From an uncultured Bacteroidales bacterium (lineage in GTDB: Bacteria > Bacteroidota > Bacteroidia > Bacteroidales > UBA932), in NCBI GenBank assembly GCA_947588835.1, contig CANPZS010000001.1, forward strand, positions 48,558 through 112,557: a DNA stretch of 64,000 nt, read 5' to 3'. A program made the position numbers and the translations under genes. The stretch's first letter is position 1; each line of letters opens with the position of its first letter. Positions 46,043-53,894 of this stretch are shown in pieces. The notes below the pieces were generated by a model, which made no database searches, had not been told where the DNA came from, and saw only the letters and a program-made list of their open reading frames with translations.

Positions 46043-47215
46043 ATGAAAGGAATCAAGACAATTTTCGTTGCAGTTGCAACCGTTCTCGCAGTTTCTCTGA
46101 GCGCAGGGGCGCAGGAGAACAACAATCGAGACGAGAACGGAAAGATTGTCCGCGGCGCTTATGAGACCAATAAGTTCTGGGACAATTGGTTCATCGGTGT
46201 CGGCGGTGGTGTCAACAACACCTATGACAATGGCCATTTCGGAGATTTCGGCATCGCCGTAGATGCCAATGTCGGCAAATGGTTCACTCCTTCCGTTGGT
46301 GCGCGTCTCGGATGGCTCGGCATCAACAATGACGGACTGGAGAACGCAGGGAACAGCGGCAGGTTCGATTATCATCTTTTCCATGCCGACCTCCTTTGGA
46401 ATTTCTCCAATGCCGTTAGCGGATACAAAGAGACCCGTTTCTGGGATCTTGTTCCCTATGCACGTTTCGGAGGTCTGTATTACACTTTCGACAATGGCAA
46501 CAAGAACAACGTAGAGTATGTTGTCGGCGCCGGCCTCCTCAATGATTTCCGTCTCGGCAAACACGTGGATCTTTTCCTCGATCTCTCCGCCGTAGCCGGA
46601 CACACCGTTTCAGGATTTGCTGTGTTCCCTTCGGCCACCGCAGGTCTCGTATTCAATCTCGGCAAGAGCAACTGGGATCGTCACAGCACCATTACTCCCG
46701 TAGTCGTTCCCGTTCCTTACAGCCTTGAGCAGTACAACGCCCTCAAGGACAAGGTCGCCGCCCTCGAGAAGGAGAATGCCGATCTCAAGAGCAGGATCGC
46801 CGCCCTCGAGTCCGATCTGTACGGCAAAGTATACAAGGAAGGCCAGACCTATGTATACAAGAACGGCGAATTCATCGAGACTGAGTCGGTGATATCCACT
46901 CCCGCCGCCCTGTATTTCGATCTCGGCAAGGCCACTCTTTCGGAGCGCGAACTCGCACATCTTGAGTATTTCGCACAGAACGCCTTCGGCGACGCCAAGG
47001 AAATCATCGTCACCGGCGCAGCCGATTCGAAGACCGGTTCGTCCAAATATAACCAGACACTCTCCGAGAAACGTGCCAACTATGTCAAGGATCTTCTCGT
47101 GAAGAAGTTCGGCGTTGCAGCGGAAAAGATTTCAGCAAACGGCGTGGGCGGTACTGATTCTTACAGCGCAAATACCCCGTTCAAGAACAGGGTTGTGACC
47201 GTCGAGGTAAAATAA
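46043..47215 (+). CDS. OmpA-family outer-membrane protein (first of two)
   Basis: 390 residues with signal peptide (about 1-22, ending SAGAQ). The N-terminal half is a beta-barrel-like domain (WDNWFIGVGGGVNNTYDNG and FTPSVGARLGWLG). A coiled-coil linker (EKENADLKSRIAALESDLYG) follows, then the OmpA peptidoglycan-binding domain (about 290-390; GAADSKTGSSKYNQTLSEKR, VKDLLVKKFG) with the diaminopimelate-contacting Asp and Arg. It anchors the outer membrane to the cell wall. Tandem with a paralogue after 28 bp. Confidence 0.9.
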   Translation: MKGIKTIFVAVATVLAVSLSAGAQENNNRDENGKIVRGAYETNKFWDNWFIGVGGGVNNTYDNGHFGDFGIAVDANVGKWFTPSVGARLGWLGINNDGLENAGNSGRFDYHLFHADLLWNFSNAVSGYKETRFWDLVPYARFGGLYYTFDNGNKNNVEYVVGAGLLNDFRLGKHVDLFLDLSAVAGHTVSGFAVFPSATAGLVFNLGKSNWDRHSTITPVVVPVPYSLEQYNALKDKVAALEKENADLKSRIAALESDLYGKVYKEGQTYVYKNGEFIETESVISTPAALYFDLGKATLSERELAHLEYFAQNAFGDAKEIIVTGAADSKTGSSKYNQTLSEKRANYVKDLLVKKFGVAAEKISANGVGGTDSYSANTPFKNRVVTVEVK

Positions 47216-47243
47216 TTATTGACTGAAAAACAGGTATAGAATC

Positions 47244-48458
47244 ATGAAAGGAATTAAAACAATACTCGGAGCTGCCGCAGCGGTATCCCTCGTGGTTTTC
47301 TCTTTCAACGCCTCAGCGCAGGAGAATAACAACCGTGACGAAAACGGCAAGGTAGTCCGTGGCGCTTATCATACAAACGGCTTATGGGATAACTGGTTCA
47401 TCGGCGTCGGCGCCGGCATCAACTCCGTTATCGACAATGGCGACAACTGGGGCTCCATCGGCTTTGGCGCAGATCTTAACGTAGGAAAATGGTTTACTCC
47501 GGCAGTGGGTGCCCGCGTAGGCTGGCACGGCATCGAGAACAAGGCCAAAGTGCCCGGATGGTTCTCCGGAACTGACAGTTTCCAGTATCATTTCGTACAT
47601 GGCGATCTCCTCTGGAACATTTCCAACACCCTCGGCGGCTACAAGGAGACCCGTTTCTGGGATCTCATTCCTTATGCCCAGTTCGGTGCAGTGCTCGCAG
47701 GGACCGACCGCAGCGGAAGCTGGGATATAAGAAAGTCATTCGGCTGGGGCGGCGGTCTCCTCAATGATTTCCATGTAGGAAAACATGTTGACCTCTTCCT
47801 CGACCTCTCGATAGTACACACCCGCGAGGGCAACTATCGTCCCAGGAACGAGGATACCTACAAGTGGGTAAGGTTCCCTTCGATTACCGCAGGTCTCATC
47901 TTCAACCTCGGCAGGACAGGCTTCGACCGTCACTCCACCGTGACTCCCGTCGTCGTTCCGCTTCCTTTCACCGAGGCAGACTATGATGCGCTCAACTCCC
48001 GCGCCGCCGCTCTCCAGAAGGAGAATGCCGGCCTGAAGGATCGTCTTGCAGCCCTCGAGGCCGAGAAAGCCAGCAGAGTCTACAAGGAAGGCCAGGACTA
48101 CATTTACCAGAACGGCAAATTCATCGAGACCGAAGCTGCCATCGCGACTCCAGCCTCTCTTTATTTCAACATAGGCAAGGCTACTCTCACCGAGCGTGAA
48201 CTCGCTCACCTTGAGTATTATATCAAGCATGCCTATACAGGGGAGCAGAACGTTGTCGTTACCGGTTCGGCTGATTCCAAGACCGGTTCCGCCAAATACA
48301 ATCAGACACTCTCCGAGAAGCGTGCCAATTACGTGAAAGACCTTCTCGTGAAGAATTACTCCGTACCGGCCGAAAGGATCCAGACCAGTGGCGTAGGCGG
48401 CGTAGACACCTTCAACACTCCTGCAAAGAACAGGGTTGTCGTAGTAGAGGTTAAATAG
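47244..48458 (+). CDS. OmpA-family outer-membrane protein (second of two)
   Basis: 404 residues, same order of domains as the preceding gene: signal peptide (SFNASAQ), barrel domain, heptad-rich linker (LQKENAGLKDRLAALEAEKA) and OmpA domain (GSADSKTGSAKYNQTLSEKR). The leader start MKGIKTI is shared by both copies. The barrel carries a longer loop (TREGNYRPRNEDTYKWVRF) than its partner. Bacteroidota often keep several tandem OmpA proteins with different surface loops. A terminator follows. Confidence 0.9.
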   Translation: MKGIKTILGAAAAVSLVVFSFNASAQENNNRDENGKVVRGAYHTNGLWDNWFIGVGAGINSVIDNGDNWGSIGFGADLNVGKWFTPAVGARVGWHGIENKAKVPGWFSGTDSFQYHFVHGDLLWNISNTLGGYKETRFWDLIPYAQFGAVLAGTDRSGSWDIRKSFGWGGGLLNDFHVGKHVDLFLDLSIVHTREGNYRPRNEDTYKWVRFPSITAGLIFNLGRTGFDRHSTVTPVVVPLPFTEADYDALNSRAAALQKENAGLKDRLAALEAEKASRVYKEGQDYIYQNGKFIETEAAIATPASLYFNIGKATLTERELAHLEYYIKHAYTGEQNVVVTGSADSKTGSAKYNQTLSEKRANYVKDLLVKNYSVPAERIQTSGVGGVDTFNTPAKNRVVVVEVK

Positions 48459-48476
48459 TCTTTTAGGCTGATCGAT

Positions 48477-48512
48477 AAAAAAGATGGCGCTTTCGGGCGT
48501 CATCTTTTTTTT
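48477..48512 (+). terminator. Rho-independent terminator after the OmpA pair
   Basis: AAAAAAGATGGCGC (about 48477-48490) pairs with GCGTCATCTTTTTT (about 48497-48510, one G-T pair), loop TTTCGG, ending in eight Ts. Confidence 0.85.
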
Positions 48513-48517
48513 ATTGT

Positions 48518-48525
48518 TAAATTTG
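48518..48525 (+). promoter_or_regulatory. aguA: -7 box TAAATTTG of aguA-aguB
   Basis: TAAATTTG followed by CA directly after the terminator T-run, 23 bp upstream of the aguA ATG. Confidence 0.65.
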
Positions 48526-48547
48526 CACAAATCATAGTCATTTTCAA

Positions 48548-49591
48548 ATGAGACTTCCTGCGGAATGGGAACCCCAAAGCGGCATTCAGCTCACGTGGCC
48601 GCACAAGGATACCGATTGGTATCAGCTTGACAGGGTATTGGCCTGCTATACTGAAATTGCATGCCGGATAATGAGGTTCGAGCCGCTTGTCATCGTGGCA
48701 AGGGATGCGGATGAGTGCAAGGCCGATCTGCGCCGCTGCGCATCGGCAGCGGGCCTGACGCTTGATTTGGACGCGATTCATTTCTATGAGGCCCCGCTGA
48801 ACGATACGTGGGCCAGGGATCACGGCGGCATTGCCGTCCACGGAGATGCAGGCGAAAAGTATCTGTATGACTTCGTATTCAACGGATGGGGGCTCAAGTT
48901 CGGCGCAGACAAGGACAACAGGATAACTCAGGAGATATTTTATCAGCATGCCTTCAACGACGACGTGATGGGGGTGGACATGCGACCTTTCGTCCTGGAG
49001 GGCGGCAGCATCGATTGCGACGGCTGCGGTACCCTTATGGCGACCAAGCAATGCCTTTGCTCCGTCAACAGGAACGATTATCTTTCGCAGGAAGAGATAG
49101 AAGGGGAGCTGAAGCAGGCTTTCGGCCTCAAAAGGGTGCTTTGGCTCGACCACGGCAGCATCATAGGCGATGACACCGACAGCCACGTGGACATTCTGGC
49201 GCGTTTTTGCAGTCCCGACACCATAGCATATACTTCATGCACCGATCTGGATGACGACAATTTCGATGAACTGAGGGCGATGGAAAAGCAGCTGAAGACT
49301 TTCCGTACCGTCGACGGAAAGCCTTACAATCTGGTTCCCCTGCCGCTGCCGGATCCTGTTTTCCTGGACGATTACCGATTGCCGGCGTCATATGCCAATT
49401 TCTTGATCCTGAACGGGGGAGTGCTTGTGCCGGGAACGGGATCGGCCAAGGACGCCGAGGCCGTAGAAAAGTTGAAGGCGGTCTTCCCGGACAGGGAAGT
49501 GACGGCGATCGATTGCACCGCGCTGCTTTCAGGACACGGGGGCCTGCATTGCGTTACGATGAACTATCCGGAAGGCTGGATCAGACAATAG
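48548..49591 (+). CDS. aguA: Agmatine deiminase
   Basis: Converts agmatine to N-carbamoylputrescine plus ammonia in the arginine decarboxylase route to polyamines. The 347-residue PPAD-superfamily enzyme shows TWARDHGGIAV, VLEGGSIDCDG, the His of DSHVDILARF and the catalytic Cys in GHGGLHCVT close to the C-terminus. Bacterial peptidyl-arginine deiminases are longer and exported; this one has no signal peptide. aguB follows after 8 bp, which fixes the pathway. Confidence 0.93.
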   Translation: MRLPAEWEPQSGIQLTWPHKDTDWYQLDRVLACYTEIACRIMRFEPLVIVARDADECKADLRRCASAAGLTLDLDAIHFYEAPLNDTWARDHGGIAVHGDAGEKYLYDFVFNGWGLKFGADKDNRITQEIFYQHAFNDDVMGVDMRPFVLEGGSIDCDGCGTLMATKQCLCSVNRNDYLSQEEIEGELKQAFGLKRVLWLDHGSIIGDDTDSHVDILARFCSPDTIAYTSCTDLDDDNFDELRAMEKQLKTFRTVDGKPYNLVPLPLPDPVFLDDYRLPASYANFLILNGGVLVPGTGSAKDAEAVEKLKAVFPDREVTAIDCTALLSGHGGLHCVTMNYPEGWIRQ

Positions 49592-49599
49592 ATGAATTT

Positions 49600-50490
49600 A
49601 TGGGAAAGATCAATGTGGGAATGGTGCAGCAGAGCTGCACGGGAGATACGAGGGCGAACATCTTAAAGCTGGAAAAAAATATACGTGCCTGCGCGGCCGC
49701 CGGCGCCGGCATAGTCGTTCTGCAGGAGCTGCACAACAGCCTGTATTTCTGTCAGACCGAGGATGTGTCGTGCTATGACCTTGCGGAGCCCGTTCCGGGC
49801 CCGTCTACCGAATTCTTCGGGGCCATGGCCGCGGAGCTGGGCATCGTCATCGTCCTTTCTCTTTTTGAAAAACGGGCTTCCGGGCTCTATCACAATACCG
49901 CGGTGGTCCTGGAAAAGGACGGGAGCATAGCCGGAAAATATCGCAAGATGCATATTCCGGACGATCCGGGATATTATGAGAAATTTTATTTCGCTCCGGG
50001 CGATCTCGGATTCGTTCCAGTGAAGACTTCCGCGGGCGTCCTCGGAGTTCTCGTGTGCTGGGACCAGTGGTATCCCGAAGCCGCGCGCCTGATGGCACTA
50101 AGAGGGGCCGAAATGCTCATTTATCCGACCGCGATAGGCGGCGTGGGAACGGATCCTAAGCAGGAGCAGGACATGCAGAGGAATGCATGGCAGCTTGTGC
50201 AGAGGGGACATGCGGTAGCGAACGGTCTGCCGGTGATAACGGTGAACCGTACCGGACACGAGGATGATCCGTCAGGCAATGCTGCCGGCATCGATTTCTG
50301 GGGGCATTCATTCGCGGCAGGGCCTCAGGGAGAGCTGCTTGCCGAATTCGGAGAACATGAAGAAGGCTTCAAGGTGGTGGAGCTGGACCTCGGCCGTACG
50401 GAATATGTCCGCCGGGGATGGCCTTTCCTCCGCGACCGCAGGACGGATGCCTACGAAGACATCACCAGACGATTTATCGATAATTCGTAA
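49600..50490 (+). CDS. aguB: N-carbamoylputrescine amidase
   Basis: Nitrilase-superfamily amidase that hydrolyses N-carbamoylputrescine to putrescine. The start is MGKINVGMVQQSCTGD (49600), 8 bp after the aguA stop; an upstream in-frame ATG (49513) lies inside aguA and is rejected. The Glu-Lys-Cys triad is Glu43 (LQELHNS), Lys116 (YRKMHIP) and Cys153 (VLVCWDQWYPE). 296 residues, normal. It overlaps the convergent HAD gene by 17 bp at its end. Confidence 0.93.
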   Translation: MGKINVGMVQQSCTGDTRANILKLEKNIRACAAAGAGIVVLQELHNSLYFCQTEDVSCYDLAEPVPGPSTEFFGAMAAELGIVIVLSLFEKRASGLYHNTAVVLEKDGSIAGKYRKMHIPDDPGYYEKFYFAPGDLGFVPVKTSAGVLGVLVCWDQWYPEAARLMALRGAEMLIYPTAIGGVGTDPKQEQDMQRNAWQLVQRGHAVANGLPVITVNRTGHEDDPSGNAAGIDFWGHSFAAGPQGELLAEFGEHEEGFKVVELDLGRTEYVRRGWPFLRDRRTDAYEDITRRFIDNS

Positions 50491-51313
50491 AATAGGACAG
50501 CGCCTTGTCGGCGGCTATCTTGTCGATGATCGCGCAGACGAGCCTGAAAGTACGGCTTCCTGCCGAATAGTCGGCCGGAGCGATGAAACTGGCCCGTCCC
50601 TGACGCTGCAGTTTCATGGCCATGTCGCGTCTTTCCGGCCTCCCTGGATCATACACCGCTATCGTATGTCCTCCGAACATGTTGATTATCTTCATGCTGG
50701 GGACGTCGGTGTCGCCGTCTCCGAAATATATCATCTGAGTGAAAGGAATCCTTTTGTTTTCATCAGCCACGCTTTCGTTCACCCTCATGGAATCCCGTGC
50801 GCTGAATATCCCTTTGTTTATCTTGAAGAGAAACTGGGTCTTGGCCGTGAAATCGACGGCCACCCCCGGCCATTCAGCTTCGCCCTTGCTGTTGTAAATG
50901 AAGGAACAGGCGAATATGTGCTTGAATTCTTTTGCCAGGGGACTGCCTTCGATTATCTCCTTAAGCCCGGATGAATTGATGTAGTGTTCTATGCGTACTC
51001 CGTGCTCGCGTCCGTATTCGTTTACGTTCCCGAACCAGTCGCGCACTCCCTCATACAGGGCGATGTCCTGCCCGAAACGCCTGAAATCGCTTTTTCTCAA
51101 CGGGATGCCCGCCTTGTGCGCTTCGTCGAACATAAGTTTCATATACGACAGGATGTTGCTTGCGTCCTGTCCGGCGGCAATGCCGTCGCTCATGCTCCAG
51201 AATTCGGCGGGCGTCTTGTGGATGGCCTGGATGAATCCGAATTCCTGCATGTTGCCGGGCGACAGCGTGCCGTCGAAATCGTATATGAGCGCGACTATCG
51301 GCTTCCGTCTCAT
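50474..51313 (-). CDS. HAD-superfamily hydrolase
   Basis: 279 residues with motif I IYDFDGTLSP, a helical cap of about 100 residues, and the late motif FGDGDTDVPSM, both carrying the expected metal-binding Asp residues. Family members include phosphatases and phosphotransferases; the substrate is unknown. It starts in an ATGA overlap with the metalloprotease gene, so the two are coupled. Confidence 0.88.
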   Translation of the reverse strand: MRRKPIVALIYDFDGTLSPGNMQEFGFIQAIHKTPAEFWSMSDGIAAGQDASNILSYMKLMFDEAHKAGIPLRKSDFRRFGQDIALYEGVRDWFGNVNEYGREHGVRIEHYINSSGLKEIIEGSPLAKEFKHIFACSFIYNSKGEAEWPGVAVDFTAKTQFLFKINKGIFSARDSMRVNESVADENKRIPFTQMIYFGDGDTDVPSMKIINMFGGHTIAVYDPGRPERRDMAMKLQRQGRASFIAPADYSAGSRTFRLVCAIIDKIAADKALSYFTNYR

Positions 51314-53697
51314 CTCCTTGCTGTTTCAGAACGGGAAGGATGCTCGAACGCCTCGTCGATCTGCTGTGCGATGCTGACGTAATGCGCACGTGTCACCGCG
51401 TCTCCTCCTTTGGCGTTCTTTACCTTTCCGCGGATGTCGACGAGCATGCCGTAGAGGTACGGGCGGCCGTCGCCGTTCGGATGATCAAGCCATTCCTTTA
51501 TGGCTTTGGCGACCGTGCGGTTCTGCAGATAACGGCGGTATGCGCTTACCTTGGCGGAGAACGAAGTCTCCTTGAAAATCAGGTTGACTATGTCCTTGGC
51601 ATATTCGTCGGGGCGGTAGGGGTCATCGCCGTATGAAGCGAATTTTTCCAGATTGGCGAACATGGAAGCGGTGACGAGCCTGTTTATCGCAGCATCGGCA
51701 AGGGGCTTTATCCTGCCTGTCGGATCCTGGGTGAATCTCGTCAGGTAATCCGGCTCAAGCCATTTGGGTTCGTTGAGATATTCCTTGTCGAGAAATGCGA
51801 GGGCGGCCTTTTGGACGGCCTTGTCCTCGGGCACATAGACCGGTCCGTCCTGCTCAACGCTCTTGTAGGTGATATAGACGCCCCCGACATAGGCGGCCAC
51901 GTGCCCTTCGTAACGTTTCGCCTGCGATACGACGGCATCGTACATGCCTTCCAGATTGTCTCCGAGATCGCCTTCCTCTTTGGTCCACTCCGGCAGTTCG
52001 CCGATGATCCTTTTCAGGTTCCTGAGGCCGTATTCACTTGCAAGCACGGCGTCGTCTCCAAGGTCTTCGCTTTGCGCACGCGGGTCGTTGTCGTAGCCTT
52101 CTCCGCCGAACCACAGGCGCGGATTGCCTTCCAAGGTCTCCACTGTCAATTTATTGAGCAGCAGCCGTTCCTGGTCGGGGGTGTCGGCGTCGACGGGCAT
52201 ATAGCCCCATTTGATCGCCCATTTGTCGTAATCGTTGATGCGCGGAAAGATTCCGTCCCAGCCGATTCCGTCCTCCGGCTGCGCCACATAGTTGAAACGG
52301 GCGTAGTCCATTATAGAAGATGTGTGTCCGTTGGCTTCAACCCAGGCCTTGTCGCGCAGTTTCTCGACCGGAGTGGCGTGGCTGGCGCCCTTGTTGTGGC
52401 GGAGTCCCAATGTATGCCCCACTTCATGGGAGCTTACGAAACGTATCAGCTGGCCCATGAGTTCGTCGTCGAAGACCATCTTGCGGGCGCGCGGATCCAC
52501 GGCCGAGGCCTGCACCATGTACCAGTCATGTACAAGCTGCATGACATTGTGATACCATCCGATGTGGCTTTCTATAATTTCGCCGCTGCGCGGATCATGC
52601 ACGTTGGGGCCGTAGGCGTTGGCGATGGGGGAGGCAAGGTAGCGGATGACCGAATATCTGGCGTCCTCCATGCTCATGGTAGTGTCGTCCTCGGGCCATT
52701 CCTTGGCGGTGATGGCGTTCTTGAAGCCGGCTTCTTCAAAGGCCGCGTTCCAGTCTTCGACGCCGAGGATGAGCCATTTGCGCCATTGCTTGGGTGTAGC
52801 GGGGTCTATGTAGTACACTATCTGTTTCTTGGGCTCTATGAGTTCTCCGCGTCTCTGGCGCTCGGCGTCTTCCTCGTTCTTCGGTTCGAGACGCCAGCGG
52901 GTGATCCATGCGCGGCGCTTCGTGCGCTGCTGATCGTCGGAAAAATATTGGTGGCTGTCCGTAAAATATCCGACGCGGGGATCGAACAGGCGTCCTTTCA
53001 TGGGGGTTTCCGGAAGCAGGACGAACGAAGTGTTGAGATGATATGTCACTGAGCCGACGGTACGTCCGGCGGGAAGGCGGTTCTGCTCGCGGACTCCGTA
53101 GGTCTTCCATGTCTTGATCTCGGTGTTGATGGGGAAAGTCAATATTGTGTCTATCAGCGAGCGGTCGGACTGGAAGCCCGAAAGTTCGTTGCGGCGCTTT
53201 GCGCCGTCGCTCATTCCGAATGCCGCATTGTCGCCGTTGAATACTTTCGTCATATTGACGGAGTAAAGGCCGTTCTCCGTCGAATCGATTTTGACGGAAG
53301 CGATTATCGGATCTTCCGTGCTTATCTTCACAGCCTTGGCTATTTCGTCCCCTTCTTCGGCGGTAGCGTCATACGTCAATGCGCGCAGGAGCAGCCTGCC
53401 GCCGGCTTTTTCGAAATATACCACCTGGCTGTTGAGCATTTCTCCTCCATAGATTCCGGCTCCTACCGGAGTGGAGATGTAGCGCGTGGTCGTGAGGAAA
53501 AGGCGGCCGAGCAGCGAATCGGGGACCTGGAACACCCAGTCATCCTTTTGGTGCTGGACATTGAATAGGCCCTTCTGGATGGGGGCGCGCACTTCCTTCT
53601 TTTCTTGGGGCTTGGGAGCTTCCTTAGGTTTTTTTCTGGCCTCCGCCGGCATTATGGCCGCTATGGAGAGGCACAGCAACAGCATCGACTTTTTCAT
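51310..53697 (-). CDS. Exported zinc metalloprotease with DUF5117/DUF5118-type architecture
   Basis: About 795 residues from the start chosen at MKKSMLLLCLSIAAIMPAEA (53697); this Met begins a signal peptide, whereas the longer frame adds a charged non-signal stretch. The zinc-binding motif is in SSHEVGHTLGLRHNKGAS, and the large N-terminal part (about residues 40-330) fits the DUF5118/DUF5117 family of Bacteroidota zinc-dependent metalloproteases. C-terminal segments KLRDKAWVEANG and SSIMDYARFNY fit too. Physiological substrate unknown. A -7 box (TAGATTTG, minus strand) sits at 53742-53749. Followed by the HAD gene. Confidence 0.88.
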   Translation of the reverse strand: MKKSMLLLCLSIAAIMPAEARKKPKEAPKPQEKKEVRAPIQKGLFNVQHQKDDWVFQVPDSLLGRLFLTTTRYISTPVGAGIYGGEMLNSQVVYFEKAGGRLLLRALTYDATAEEGDEIAKAVKISTEDPIIASVKIDSTENGLYSVNMTKVFNGDNAAFGMSDGAKRRNELSGFQSDRSLIDTILTFPINTEIKTWKTYGVREQNRLPAGRTVGSVTYHLNTSFVLLPETPMKGRLFDPRVGYFTDSHQYFSDDQQRTKRRAWITRWRLEPKNEEDAERQRRGELIEPKKQIVYYIDPATPKQWRKWLILGVEDWNAAFEEAGFKNAITAKEWPEDDTTMSMEDARYSVIRYLASPIANAYGPNVHDPRSGEIIESHIGWYHNVMQLVHDWYMVQASAVDPRARKMVFDDELMGQLIRFVSSHEVGHTLGLRHNKGASHATPVEKLRDKAWVEANGHTSSIMDYARFNYVAQPEDGIGWDGIFPRINDYDKWAIKWGYMPVDADTPDQERLLLNKLTVETLEGNPRLWFGGEGYDNDPRAQSEDLGDDAVLASEYGLRNLKRIIGELPEWTKEEGDLGDNLEGMYDAVVSQAKRYEGHVAAYVGGVYITYKSVEQDGPVYVPEDKAVQKAALAFLDKEYLNEPKWLEPDYLTRFTQDPTGRIKPLADAAINRLVTASMFANLEKFASYGDDPYRPDEYAKDIVNLIFKETSFSAKVSAYRRYLQNRTVAKAIKEWLDHPNGDGRPYLYGMLVDIRGKVKNAKGGDAVTRAHYVSIAQQIDEAFEHPSRSETARR

Positions 53698-53741
53698 TCT
53701 TCTGTTCTGTTCGTTAAATTTTGTTTTAATATGTTCAACTG

Positions 53742-53749
53742 CAAATCTA
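53742..53749 (-). promoter_or_regulatory. -7 box TAGATTTG of the metalloprotease gene
   Basis: Minus-strand TAGATTTG followed by CA, 45 bp upstream of the ATG at 53697. It overlaps the longer, rejected reading frame. Confidence 0.5.
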
Positions 53750-53864
53750 ATAAATATTTTCTTTTTACGCATGAAGAAATCTTCCGCGGTGGTGACAAAT
53801 TGGCAGTTTTCGGGTTTTGGAATATTATTTGACGATGCATCCGCAGCGACTTGCGGGCCGCGTT

Positions 53865-53875
53865 TATTGCAAATT
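53865..53875 (+). promoter_or_regulatory. htpG: 11-mer shared by the dnaK and htpG upstream regions (htpG copy)
   Basis: TATTGCAAATT, identical to the copy before dnaK, 30 bp upstream of the htpG ATG. No TAnnTTTG box is evident here, so this could be the core of a different promoter class. Confidence 0.35.
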
Positions 53876-53894
53876 ATTATAACATTATAAAATT

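Noticed and set aside
49513..49599. Longer aguB start inside aguA
   Set aside because: The extension overlaps aguA and is not nitrilase-like; MGKINVGMVQ is the family start.
51811..53052. 413-codon plus-strand reading frame
   Set aside because: Antisense to the well-supported metalloprotease gene, without a promoter or recognisable motif.
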